Shown here one piece after another: positions 17,601 through 27,000 of a DNA stretch of 64,000 nucleotides; the first letter of the stretch is position 1, and every line of letters starts with the position of its first letter. The position numbers and the translations under genes were made by a program. Under the pieces are notes generated by a model. That model was not told the DNA's origin, searched no databases, and saw only the letters and a list, made by a program, of their open reading frames with translations. Source of the DNA: Dyella subtropica. Lineage in GTDB: Bacteria; Pseudomonadota; Gammaproteobacteria; Xanthomonadales; Rhodanobacteraceae. The stretch is taken from contig NZ_JAPDPD010000023.1 in the NCBI RefSeq assembly GCF_026283965.1, forward strand, positions 20,210 through 84,209, given 5' to 3'.

Positions 17601-18740
17601 GCCGGTGTCGATCACGTAGCGGATGCGCGGCACGGTCAGCGAGGTTTCGGCCACGTTGGTGGCGAGCACCACGCGCCGCTTCGGGCCGGGCTTGAACACA
17701 CGGTCCTGGTCGCCAGCCGACAACCGCGCATATAACGGAAGGATCTCGGTCTCGCGATACTGTCGGCGCGACAGCAATAGATGCGCGTCGCGGATTTCGC
17801 GCTCGCCAGGCAGAAACACCAACACGTCGCCGCGCGGGTCGTCATGAGTGATCTCGTCCAGCACGGCGGCGATGTGATCCGCACTGCCCTGCTGCATGTC
17901 GCGTCCGCCGCGACGCGCGCCCATTTCGTCCAGCGACCGCCAGCGCACGTCCACCGGATAGGCACGCCCTTCCACCGACACCACCGGCGCACCCTCGAAG
18001 TGCTCGGCGAAGCGCTCGGTATCGATGGTGGCCGAGGTGACGATGATCTTCAGATCGGGGCGCTTCACCGCCAGCCGCTTCAAGTAACCCAGCAGGAAGT
18101 CGATGTTGAGGCTGCGTTCGTGCGCCTCGTCGATGATGATGGTGTCGTAGGCCGACAACCACGGATCGCCCTGCGTCTCGGCGAGCAGGATGCCGTCGGT
18201 CATGAACTTGACCAGGCTGCGCTCGGAGACCTGATCGGTGAAGCGCACCTGGAAGCCGACTTGATCACCGAGCTGGGTGCCCAGTTCCTCCGCTACGCGA
18301 CGCGCGACCGAACGCGCGGCCAACCGCCGCGGCTGGGTGCAGCCGATCATCCCCGCCTCGCCACGACCGGCCGCCAGGCAGAGCTTGGGCAGCTGGGTGG
18401 TCTTGCCCGAGCCGGTCTCGCCAGCAATCACTACCACCTGGTGATCGCGGATCAGCTTGACGATGTCGTCGGCGCGCGCGGTGATCGGCAGCGACTCGTC
18501 CAGACGAATCGCTGGCTTGGCCTCGACCCGTGCGCGGCGCCTTGCCGCGGACCGCTCGATATCGGCTGCCAAGGCGTCCTGCTTCTTGTCGTCAGGACGG
18601 CGCGACAGGCCACGCCAGCGGCCCAGCAGCCGGCCAAAGTCGCGACTGGAAACCCCGTCGAGCGCCTTGCGCAGTTGGCGCAGGCGGGCATCGGGCACAG
18701 GTGGTCGGGTTGCGGAGGCATCACTCATCGGACCGCACAT
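14646..18740 (-). CDS. hrpA: ATP-dependent RNA helicase HrpA
   Basis: 1364 residues, longer than the roughly 1300 of E. coli HrpA. Walker A GETGSGKT is at 107-114 and DEAH at 204-207; QRKGRCGRVGPG is motif VI. The helicase-associated domain and the long HrpA-specific C-terminal region (DUF3418-like) follow. The family resolves stalled or collided ribosomes and acts on mRNA. About 57 extra residues (roughly 618-685) between VVQELGW and RSYESVHRSLL have repeat-derived sequence (LSPSPLRGEG, LTPTLSPEGRG) and no counterpart in E. coli. The frame stays open. The start may instead be the ATG at 18728. Confidence 0.95.
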   Translation of the reverse strand: MCGPMSDASATRPPVPDARLRQLRKALDGVSSRDFGRLLGRWRGLSRRPDDKKQDALAADIERSAARRRARVEAKPAIRLDESLPITARADDIVKLIRDHQVVVIAGETGSGKTTQLPKLCLAAGRGEAGMIGCTQPRRLAARSVARRVAEELGTQLGDQVGFQVRFTDQVSERSLVKFMTDGILLAETQGDPWLSAYDTIIIDEAHERSLNIDFLLGYLKRLAVKRPDLKIIVTSATIDTERFAEHFEGAPVVSVEGRAYPVDVRWRSLDEMGARRGGRDMQQGSADHIAAVLDEITHDDPRGDVLVFLPGEREIRDAHLLLSRRQYRETEILPLYARLSAGDQDRVFKPGPKRRVVLATNVAETSLTVPRIRYVIDTGSARVKRYSQRSQLERLHVEPVSQAAADQRKGRCGRVGPGICYRLYDEADFTSRAAYTDPELLRSSLANVILRMLSLQLGEVDEFPFLEAPDPRVVADGYRRLAEISAIDEQRRLTGIGRILARLPIDVQLARMLVEAEKLHSLRELLTIVSFLSIQDPRERPADARQQADAAHAAFADPKSDFVGVLNLWREYGKAHEELTQSKLRDWCSRHFLSFMRMREWRELHRQLLLVVQELGWTFTSPSPPRGAHTLSPSPLRGEGRDEGATSRQPSRSATTPAKKGRDRRASREHPPLTPTLSPEGRGSDEAERSYESVHRSLLAGLPTQVGHKDEKGIYRSTRERRFQVFPGSALAKVPPNWLFASQILDVGGKVWGMMCARIEPLWVEQQAAHLLRSACRDAHWSRKRGTVVAYEQVSLFGLTLVERRPVTFQQQDPVLAHEIFVREALARCDIDARADFVRANQRVLEDAHGIEAKQRREGLIRHEDELAGFFEGKLPQDIASSRALDAWYSRARPAEQAALRWSIDDVMAGGAGLDPKAFPAAMEMPPKRYRLEYRFVPGDEADGVTLHLPLAMLNALPAARCEWLVPGLLSEKIAELIRSLPKPLRRNFVPAPDFARAFVEAEAPRDEQLTKSLAAFLKRTTGVDIGPHEFDATALPPHFAMRYRLHDESGRTLAAGRDLAALRGQWEGQAREAFSRKTDIELTREDVTSWDFEDIPAQVRSEGGLMAFPALVDLGEAVALRVFERSDEAREAHRLGVVRLLRNAIATDMKQARRRLPISNPLALKYAPLGGVDGLREDLIEGGFADLIERYDLHVRTAGAFEALRTQAARELFAAAVERLKLAEPAIEAQAELKPWLEPPLIGFARASYDDLREQLDGLLTSGFLRELPTSRLTHFPRYLKAMRLRAERLRQDPSKDQQRMLQVLPYWREYLKHRAAGTDPAALAELRWLIEEWRVSLFAQELKTAEPVSAKRLAKALEALL
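16684..16886 (-). repeat. Palindromic repeat module inserted in frame in hrpA
   Basis: About 200 bases inside hrpA contain three short hairpins of the type CTCTCCCC-N-GGGGAGAG or CTTCTCCCC-N-GGGGAGAAG. They also hold the sequence GCGAGCACCCGCCCCTCACC (minus strand), which recurs beside the long structured elements at 44.06 kb and, in altered form, at 37.85 and 47.75 kb. Here it is translated without disrupting the helicase frame. The boundaries are estimated from where the protein stops resembling E. coli HrpA. Confidence 0.8.
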
Positions 18741-18849
18741 GATAGCTGCTGACTATCGGCAAGATCAGAAGGATTCATTTCTTCCTGACTCCTCGGACCG
18801 CTAAGCTCAGTTCCAGACTCTTCATCACCTGTCAGAAAGGAGCACCACC

Positions 18850-19317
18850 ATGGCCATTTCCATCGGTATTGCCAAAAAGGATCGCGAACAGGTCGCCAAG
18901 CAACTGTCCAAGCTGCTGGCCGACACCTATTCCCTGTACCTGAAGACCCACAGCTTCCACTGGAACGTCACCGGCCCGCAGTTCAACAGCCTGCACGCCA
19001 TGTTCGAGACCCAGTACAACGAGCTGTGGCTGGCAGCCGACGAAGTCGCTGAGCGCATCCGCACCCTGGACGTGTTCGCCCCCGGCTCCTACAGCCAGTT
19101 CGGCAAGCTGACCACCATTAAAGAGGAGCCCGGCGTGCCGGACTGGAAGGACATGGTCAGCCAGCTGGTCGACGGCCACGAAATCGCCGCGCACACCGCC
19201 CGCGAAACCATCAAAGTGGCCGCCCAGGCCGGCGACGAAGGCACAGCCGACATAGTGACCGGCCGCCTCAAGGAGCATGAAAAGACCGCATGGATGCTCC
19301 GCTCCCTGCTCAAGTGA
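18850..19317 (+). CDS. dps: Dps-family ferritin-like DNA protection protein
   Basis: 155 residues, the usual length for the Dps four-helix bundle. [22 protein letters not shown] carries the conserved ferroxidase His and Trp with the downstream Asp/Glu ([18 protein letters not shown]). Dps dodecamers oxidise and store iron and bind DNA in stationary phase or oxidative stress. A good AGAAAGGAG ribosome-binding site lies 8 bases before the ATG. It is divergent from hrpA with a gap of about 110 bases that should hold its promoter. It ends before a GC hairpin. Confidence 0.93.
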   Translation: MAISIGIAKKDREQVAKQLSKLLADTYSLYLKTHSFHWNVTGPQFNSLHAMFETQYNELWLAADEVAERIRTLDVFAPGSYSQFGKLTTIKEEPGVPDWKDMVSQLVDGHEIAAHTARETIKVAAQAGDEGTADIVTGRLKEHEKTAWMLRSLLK

Positions 19318-19357
19318 GGCGCAACCCCGCGCCGGGTCTGACCTAGCGCTGACCATC

Positions 19358-19384
19358 GCGGCCGGCTTTTGTTGAGCCGGCCGC
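19358..19384 (+). terminator. Hairpin after dps
   Basis: A 9-bp perfect stem (GCGGCCGGC with GCCGGCCGC) with a T-rich loop lies 40 bases past the dps stop codon. There is no T-run after it, so its role as terminator is tentative. Confidence 0.4.
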
Positions 19385-19441
19385 GCTGCATCGGTAAGCT
19401 CCTCAGGCTTTAGGGCCTCGTGTGAGAGGCAACCACGGGGA

Positions 19442-22048
19442 TTGTTCTTGAGCGCGACCGCAGCAGCCACCCACCACAGCCGGCACCCGCTGCTTGCAGC
19501 CATCCTGCTGGCGCTGATCGTGGCCGCGATGAATATTGGCCTGTGGTGGTGGAGCAACCTGCCGCATGGCCCGGGAGACTGGAAAGGCCCGATCGGCGGC
19601 TTCGCGCTCTCCGCGTTCCAGCGCTACCAGAACCCGCTGAAGAACGATTTTCCCAGCGAGGAGGAGATCGAGGGCGATCTCAAGCTGATCAGCAAGTACA
19701 CCTCGCGCGTCCGCACCTACTCCATGCTGCAAAACTCCCAGGTCTATCGACTGGCGGAGCGTGACGGCCTGGATGTGATGGCCGGCGCCTGGATCGACCG
19801 CCGCCTGGACAATAACGAGCTGGAGCTGGAAGCGCTGATCGCCCAGGCGCGCCGCTATCCCAACTCGATCAGCCGCGTGATCGTCGGCAACGAAGTGCTG
19901 TTCCGCAACGATATTTCGCCGGAACAGCTGATGGCCTACGCCGACCGCACCCGCGCGGCGCTGAAGCAGCCGGTGTCGATCGCCGAGCCGTGGCACATCT
20001 GGGCCAAGTACCCGGAGCTGGCCGACCACGTCGACTTCATCACGGTCCACCTGTTCCCCTACTGGAACGGTCGGCCGCAACGCGAAGGCATCGCCGACGC
20101 ACTAGGCAACTACCGCTATCTGCAGCAACTGTTCCCCAACAAGCACATCGTGATCGGCGAGATCGGCTGGCCGTCGAACGGCGACCGTTTCCAGTACGCC
20201 GAACCGTCGGTATCGAACGAGGCGATCTTCCTGCGCGATTGGTTCAATGCGGCCAAGAAGCAGAACATCGACTACTACGTGATGGAGGCCTTCGATCAGC
20301 CGTGGAAGGAGAAGCTCTCCGGCCGCACCGAAGCCTATTGGGGCATGTTCAATGCCGACCGCCAGCTGAAATTCCCGTTCACCGGCCCGGTGACCGAAGA
20401 CACCGCCTGGCCGTGGAAGGCGCTGGCCGCCAGCTTGCTGGCGCTGCTGCCCATGATCTGGTTCGCGCGTCGCTACACCCGCTTCAAGCTGATGGGCCGT
20501 TTCTTCTTCGCCGCGCTGATTCAGCTGGCCTGCGGCCTGATCGTGTGGTCGGCCACCCTGCCCTTCAATTTCTACCTGAGCTGGATCGACTGGACCATGC
20601 TGGCGCTGTTGTTCCCGGCCCAGGTGGCGATCCTCGCCATTCTGTTGATCAACGGTTTCGAGTTCACCGAGGTGCTGTGGCGCCGCGGCTGGGTACGCCA
20701 GGCCGGCATGCTGCGCCCCGATCCGCCGGCCAAGCAGCCGTTCGTGTCCATCCATCTGGCCTGCTACAACGAGCCGCCGGAGATGGTCATCGTCACGCTC
20801 GATTCGCTGGCCGCACTGCAGTACGAGAACTACGAAGTCCTGGTGATCGACAACAACACCAAGGACCCGGCGATCTGGAAGCCGGTGCAGGAATATTGCG
20901 AAAAACTGGGTAGCCGTTTCCGTTTCTTCCATCTGGAGCCATGGCCCGGCTTCAAGGCCGGCGCGCTGAACTTCGGCCTGCAGGAAACCGATCCGAGCGC
21001 GGACGTGGTGGCGGTGATCGATGCCGACTACGAAGTACGCGCCGATTGGCTGGCCACCCTCACCGGTCACTTCCACGATCCGAAGGTGGCGGTGGTGCAG
21101 TGCCCACAGGCGCATCGCGACTTCGAGCACAACCGCTTCCGCCGCATGACCGCGTGGGAATACGACGGCTTCTTCCGCATCGGCATGCACCATCGCAACG
21201 AGCGCAACGCCATCATCCAGCACGGCACCATGACCATGGTGCGGCGCTCGGCGCTGGAAGGCACCGGCGGCTGGTCGGAATGGACCATTTGCGAAGACGC
21301 CGAACTCGGCCTGCGCCTGATGCATGCCGGCTACGAGCTGGTCTATGTCGACGAACTGATGGGCAAGGGCCTCACCCCGGCCGACTTCAAGGCCTACAAG
21401 AGCCAGCGCTATCGTTGGGCCTTCGGTGCCATGCAGATCCTCAAGGGTCGCTGGGACTGGATGACCAAGAAGGGCCCGCTCTCGGCCGGCCAGCGCTTCC
21501 ACTTCCTCACCGGCTGGTTCAGCTGGTTCGCCGACGCGCTGCATTTGATCTTCACCCTGATGGCGATCTTCTGGACCGCCGGCATGGTTGCGGCACCGAG
21601 CCTGTTCACCCTGCCGATGCAGCTGTTCCTGATCCCGGTGATCGGCTTCTTCTTCGCCAAGGCGATCTTCGGCATCGTGCTCTATCGCGCCCGCGTCCCC
21701 TGCAGCTGGTACGACACGCTGATGGCCTCGCTGGCCAGCATGGGCCTGTCGCACGCGATTGCGCGCGGCATCCTGCACGGCCTTACGCGCGAGAAGACCT
21801 CGTTCGTGGTCACCGCCAAGAGCCGCCGTCTCGGCGGCAGCAATTTCGCCGCCTTCGCACCGGTGCGCGAGGAATTGCTGATGGCCTGCGCGCTGGCGTT
21901 GTGCGTCATCGGCATGGCGATGAATTACGGCACGCAGTACATCGAAGGCACCTTGTGGATGTTCATCCTGTCGGCGCAGGCGATTCCCTACCTGTCGGCG
22001 GTGATTGGCGCGTGGATTGCGCACAAGGCTGGCGACAAAGCCGGCTGA
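19442..22048 (+). CDS. NdvB-like beta-glucan synthase (GH17-like plus GT2)
   Basis: 868 residues. An N-terminal membrane helix is followed by a GH17-like domain (about 45-310) with VGNEVLFR and GEIGWPS, the two conserved Glu-containing motifs of glucan endo-1,3-beta-glucosidases/transglycosylases. Two or three membrane helices follow, then a GT2 domain with DNNTKD, DADYEV, EDAELGLRL and QRYRW (Q at about 655), then further C-terminal helices. The same architecture is found in Pseudomonas NdvB, which makes cyclic beta-glucans in the periplasm. The product here is inferred to be a beta-1,3-linked glucan. Start is TTG at 19442, or TTG at 19448, which is better spaced from the GGGG site. Confidence 0.85.
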   Translation: MFLSATAAATHHSRHPLLAAILLALIVAAMNIGLWWWSNLPHGPGDWKGPIGGFALSAFQRYQNPLKNDFPSEEEIEGDLKLISKYTSRVRTYSMLQNSQVYRLAERDGLDVMAGAWIDRRLDNNELELEALIAQARRYPNSISRVIVGNEVLFRNDISPEQLMAYADRTRAALKQPVSIAEPWHIWAKYPELADHVDFITVHLFPYWNGRPQREGIADALGNYRYLQQLFPNKHIVIGEIGWPSNGDRFQYAEPSVSNEAIFLRDWFNAAKKQNIDYYVMEAFDQPWKEKLSGRTEAYWGMFNADRQLKFPFTGPVTEDTAWPWKALAASLLALLPMIWFARRYTRFKLMGRFFFAALIQLACGLIVWSATLPFNFYLSWIDWTMLALLFPAQVAILAILLINGFEFTEVLWRRGWVRQAGMLRPDPPAKQPFVSIHLACYNEPPEMVIVTLDSLAALQYENYEVLVIDNNTKDPAIWKPVQEYCEKLGSRFRFFHLEPWPGFKAGALNFGLQETDPSADVVAVIDADYEVRADWLATLTGHFHDPKVAVVQCPQAHRDFEHNRFRRMTAWEYDGFFRIGMHHRNERNAIIQHGTMTMVRRSALEGTGGWSEWTICEDAELGLRLMHAGYELVYVDELMGKGLTPADFKAYKSQRYRWAFGAMQILKGRWDWMTKKGPLSAGQRFHFLTGWFSWFADALHLIFTLMAIFWTAGMVAAPSLFTLPMQLFLIPVIGFFFAKAIFGIVLYRARVPCSWYDTLMASLASMGLSHAIARGILHGLTREKTSFVVTAKSRRLGGSNFAAFAPVREELLMACALALCVIGMAMNYGTQYIEGTLWMFILSAQAIPYLSAVIGAWIAHKAGDKAG

Positions 22049-22235
22049 GGGTTCGTCATTCTCTGCGTGCAGGCGCAAGCAGGGAATGACGAGCTGAGCG
22101 CTTCCGACCTGGGCAAAAGCGCAGTTTCAGAATTTTCCACGGAACACCACTGTCCATTTGCGGTCAAGCTTCCAGCCGTTAAGCTCGGTCTTGGGTGATG
22201 CGTTTGCCCGCCGCCTCATTGGATGGAACCTGTGC

Positions 22236-24038
22236 ATGCGCCCTAAGGCAACGCTGACTACGTATCGCCATCGTTGCCTTCGCCGACGCCTGGGTCTGCT
22301 CACCCTGCCCTTGCTGCTGCTCAACACGTTGGCGCATGCCGGCGTGCAACTGGTGGTGGAAGGCGTGGACGACACGCTCAAAGGGCCAGTGACCGCGGGC
22401 GTCGCGTTGTCCCAGTACGCCACGCGTGAGGTCAGCGAGGCTCAAGTCCAGCGCCTCTACGAACGCGCACCAGCCCAAGTCAAAGCAGCACTGCAACCAT
22501 ATGGTTATTACGACGCCAGCGTCGACGGCCGCATCGAACAGATCGGCACGGACTGGCGCGTCACTCTGCATGTGACACAGGGCGAGCCGGTGCGAGTGAC
22601 GTCGGTCGATGTGACGCTGGATAGGACAGCCGCTGATATTCCCGGCATTCGACGCGCCGAGCGGGCCATCGAAAAATTCAAGGACCAACCGCTCAACGAC
22701 GGTAGCTACGACACGGCACGCGATGCCTTGAGTTACGCGCTTACCGCCAACGGCTTCCTCGACGCCCGACTAGTCACCCGTCGCGTGGAGGTGAACCGGG
22801 GAGAGCACAGCGCCGCGATCAAGCTGGCCTGGGACGTGGGACAACGCTATCGCTATGGGCAGGTGCACTTCGAGGGCTCGCAGTTTCGCGACGGCTTCCT
22901 CGATCGCTACGTGCCGTTCAAGTCCGGCGACTATTTTTCGCAGGGCCAGCTGCTTCAGCTGCAGCAGGCATTGAATGGCGCGGACTATTTCTCGGTCGTC
23001 AACGTGCTGCCCAACATCGACGACGCGAAGCACGGCGTGGTCGATGTCAACGTGCAGCTGGCCCCAGCCAAACGCACGATCTACACGGGCGGCCCCTTTA
23101 TCGGCACCGATACCGGCTTGGGCGTGCGCGGCGGCATGGAACGACGCTGGGTGAATCGGCGCGGGCACAAGTGGAAGAACGAACTCGTGCTGGCGCAGCG
23201 CCTGAAAACGCTGTCCACCTTGTATTCGATCCCGATGCCAGGCGACAACCAGCGCAGCTTCAACTTCGGCGCCAACTTCCGCGACGCCGACACCGCCACT
23301 TCCAAGTCGCGCACGCTGGAACTGGTCGCCAATGAGTCCCGGCTGTGGCATGGCTGGACCCGCACCATCGGCCTGCATGCGTTGTCGGGCACCTTCACCG
23401 TCGGTAAAAAAAGCGGCGAAAAGGACAACGCCGAGGGCCTCGAGCACGGCCGCAGCACGTTGTTCTACCCGGAGGCTTCGCTGTCGCGCAAAAAGGTCGA
23501 CAACCCTACCTTTGTACGCGATGGCTGGTCGATCGACCTTTATGCGCGCAGCACGGTGGGCACTCTTCTCTCCGATACCAGCTTCAGCCAGTTGGCGGCC
23601 GACGCGAAGTGGATTCATGCGTTCACGCGACGCGACCGCCTGATCCTGCGCGGCAGCGCGGGCTACACCTGGACCGACGACTTCGACTCGCTGCCACCGC
23701 AGTTGCGCTTCTTCGCCGGTGGCGACCGCTCGGTGCGCGGTTACGGCTTCCAAACCATCGGACCGCGCAACAGTTTCGGCCGCGTGATCGGCGGCAGGAG
23801 CCAGCTGGTCGCCAGCACCGAGGTGGAGCACTACTTCACCAAGAACTGGGGCATGGCTGCCTTCGTCGATGCCGGCAATGCGTTCAGCGGTGTCGACTAT
23901 CGGCCGCGCGTCGGCGCCGGTCTCGGCGTGCGCTGGCTGTCGCCGGTAGGCATGATCCGAGTGGACCTGGGCACACCGATCAACGACGCGAGGAACCACG
24001 GTGTGGAACTGCATCTGGTGATCGGGCCGGACCTGTGA
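22236..24038 (+). CDS. tamA: Translocation and assembly module outer-membrane protein TamA
   Basis: 600 residues from the ATG at 22236. A signal peptide (LLTLPLLLLNTLAHA) precedes POTRA-like modules (about 40-270) and a C-terminal 16-stranded barrel of the BamA/TamA type, with the hallmark GGDRSVRGYGF near residue 500 and the final strand GVELHLVIGPDL. TamA works with TamB in moving lipids or autotransporters to the outer membrane. It is 23 bases upstream of tamB, clearly one operon. The frame extends to a TTG at 22158, but the signal peptide and spacing favour 22236. Confidence 0.93.
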   Translation: MRPKATLTTYRHRCLRRRLGLLTLPLLLLNTLAHAGVQLVVEGVDDTLKGPVTAGVALSQYATREVSEAQVQRLYERAPAQVKAALQPYGYYDASVDGRIEQIGTDWRVTLHVTQGEPVRVTSVDVTLDRTAADIPGIRRAERAIEKFKDQPLNDGSYDTARDALSYALTANGFLDARLVTRRVEVNRGEHSAAIKLAWDVGQRYRYGQVHFEGSQFRDGFLDRYVPFKSGDYFSQGQLLQLQQALNGADYFSVVNVLPNIDDAKHGVVDVNVQLAPAKRTIYTGGPFIGTDTGLGVRGGMERRWVNRRGHKWKNELVLAQRLKTLSTLYSIPMPGDNQRSFNFGANFRDADTATSKSRTLELVANESRLWHGWTRTIGLHALSGTFTVGKKSGEKDNAEGLEHGRSTLFYPEASLSRKKVDNPTFVRDGWSIDLYARSTVGTLLSDTSFSQLAADAKWIHAFTRRDRLILRGSAGYTWTDDFDSLPPQLRFFAGGDRSVRGYGFQTIGPRNSFGRVIGGRSQLVASTEVEHYFTKNWGMAAFVDAGNAFSGVDYRPRVGAGLGVRWLSPVGMIRVDLGTPINDARNHGVELHLVIGPDL

Positions 24039-24061
24039 CGCATGGAGTACCGGGAGCAGTC

Positions 24062-27000
24062 ATGTTGAAGTGGCTCAAGCGCATCGCACTGGTCTTTGGC
24101 GTGCTGTTGCTGCTCGTGATGGCAGTGCTGTGGTGGCTGCTCGGCAGCGCCAGCGGCTTGCGCTTCGCGCTCGCACGTGCGGAACAGGCCACGAATGGCG
24201 CACTCAGTGTGCAACAGGCGCAAGGGCGGCTGATCGGTCCGCTGCAACTCAACGGACTACGCTACACCGATGACCAGGGCCTGGACGTCAAAGTGGCCAG
24301 CGCAACGCTCGACCTCCGCGTGTGGCCGTTGCTGCGCAAACGCCTGCACGTACTCGATCTGCAAGTGGACGGCGTCGACGTCGCCCTACCCAAGCCGCAG
24401 GAACAACCCGCCAGCGAAAGCAGCTTTTCGCTCAAGCCGCCGCTGGATGTCGTGCTGGACAACGTTCGCGTCGGCACGGCGCGCGTCACCGAGGCAGGCC
24501 GGCCGCTGTTCGCTTCCGACAGCCTTGACCTGGCCGGGCAATGGACGAGCAAAGGCATCGAGCTGCGCAAACTCGTGCTGCGCGCGCCCGACGGCCGCGC
24601 CGACCTCAGCGGCACACTCGCCATCGAAGCCGGTGAACAAGGCGACGGCACCGCCGACTTCAGCTGGAAAGTCGGCGGTGTCGACTACGCCGGCAGCATC
24701 GAAGCGCACGGCAACGGCAAGCAGGTGAAAGCCGATCTCAAGCTGACTCAGCCGATGGCCGCGCAACTGGCACTGACCATGGTGCAGGGCGGCGAGTATG
24801 CATGGACCGCCAAGCTCGACGCCCCACGCTTCGATCCCAAGCCGCTGATGGGTGCGAGTTCACTGCACGCGCTCGGGCTCGACCTGCAAGGCAGCGGCGA
24901 TCGCCACGGCGGCACGCTCAACGGCCAGGTCGATCTCAACGACTATCAACTGCTGCTCAAGCCGCTGCGCGCGCACTTCAGCGACGACTTCAAAACCTTG
25001 AATCTCGAACAGCTCAGCCTCGGCTCGCCGCAGATCAAGGGCACGGTGGATGCCAGCGGTACGGTGCAGTTCGGCGCACCATCGGTGAGCGGCGACCTGC
25101 AGATCAGCTGGAAAGACCTCGCACTTCCTGCCTCCCTGGTCGGCCAGGACCTCGCCAGCCATGGCAGTCTGAAAGCGCGCGGCAGCGCCGAAGTCTTCCA
25201 TGCCGAAGGCGATGTGGATATCGGGCCACCTGGCAAGCTGGCCAAGCTCGCGCTGAATCTGGACGGCACGCAGAAAGTCATCCATCTGCAAACGCTGGAA
25301 CTCAAGCAGCCCCAAGGCGGCATGCAAGCCAAGGGCACGCTCACCATGCAACCTGCACTTGCCTGGCAGCTCGACGCGACCGCCAGCAAGCTCGATCCCG
25401 GCCAGCTCTTTGCCGGCTGGGACGGCGCGCTGGACTTCGACATCGCCACCACTGGCACGCTGCCCAAAGATCAACCGGACGCCACGCTGGACATTCGCAA
25501 ACTCGCCGGACGCCTGCGCGATCGTCAAGTGCGCGGCGAGGGCAAACTGCATCTCAACCCCCAGCAAGTGGTCGACGGCAAACTCGACCTCGCCTCCGGT
25601 GGTAGCACGGTGCAGATTCAGGCCAGGCCCGGCAGCAGCAACGACATCGACCTCACGCTCGCCATCGCGTCGCTGGGTGACTGGTTGCCGGACGCGCAAG
25701 GCCGCCTCAACGGCGACTTCCGCGTCCGCGGCAAGCAGCCCAAACTCTCACTCAACGGCAAGTTGCAGGGGCAGGCGATCGTCTATGCCGAACAGAAGAT
25801 CGACAGCCTGCACCTGGTCGCCGACGTGCCTGACCTCAGCAACCCCGGCGGCCAGCTCGACCTCGAAACCGGCCATGCCACTCTCGGCGGCCTCGCCTTC
25901 CAGCGTATCGACTTGCGCGGCGACGGCACGGCAGCGCGCCACACACTGAGCCTCCAGGCCAAGGGCACCGAGCTGTCCACCCAGCTTGCGCTCACCGGTG
26001 CGCTGAAGGGTTCGGCCTGGAACGGCACGCTGTCCACGCTCGACCTGGAACCGCAGGGCCTGCCGCGCTGGCGCCTGCAGCAACCGACGCAGCTCAGCTA
26101 CAACGACGGTGCGATGAATCTTTCCGAGCTGTGCCTGAGCGCGGGCGAGCCACAGCTCTGCGTCGCCGCGAAACAGGACAAGGCCGGCAACCTCGACGCC
26201 AACTACCGCCTGCGCGACCTGCCGCTGGCGTTGCTGGCAACACTGGCCAGTTCGTCCGAACTGCCGATGCGCGCCGACGGTACGCTCGACGGCAGCGGCA
26301 GCATCCGCCGCAACGCAGCCGGCGCACTGACCGGCACGGCGTCGATCACCTCGCCGCACGGTACAGTGACCTACACCGAGCATCCCGATCATCCGCTGCT
26401 CTCTTACAGCGATCTCGCCTTGCAGGCCGAGTTAAGTCCCAGCAGCCAGCGCGCGACTTTGCGCGCCGATCTCGACCATGGCGGACGTCTGGACGGCCAT
26501 ATCGGCATCACCGGCGCGCAGCAGGCACTGGACGGCCAGCTCGACCTTCGCATCAACAACCTCGCCTTCATCGAGTTGTTCACCAACGAAATCGCCAACG
26601 TGAAAGGCGGCATCGACGGCACCTTCCGTTTCGGCGGCACGCTCAAGCAACCGCTCCTCGCCGGCCAGGCCAACGTCAACGGCTTGGCGGCAGAAGTACC
26701 GTTTGCCGGCCTCAAGCTCAGCGAGGGCAAGCTGGTAGTCAGCACCACCGACGCGCAGCAATTCCTGATCAGCGGCGGCGTGCAATCGGGCAAAGGCGCA
26801 TTGCAGATCAGCGGCTATGCCGGCATTGGCCAAGGTGCAACCACCGCGCTGACCATCAAGGGCAGCCAGTTCACCGTCGCCGACATCCCTTCCGCCAAAG
26901 TGATCATCTCGCCCGACCTGCAGCTCACGCAGGACGACAAGGGCACCAACGTCGACGGCTCCGTGACGCTGGACAGTGCGGATGTGGACGTCTCCAAACT

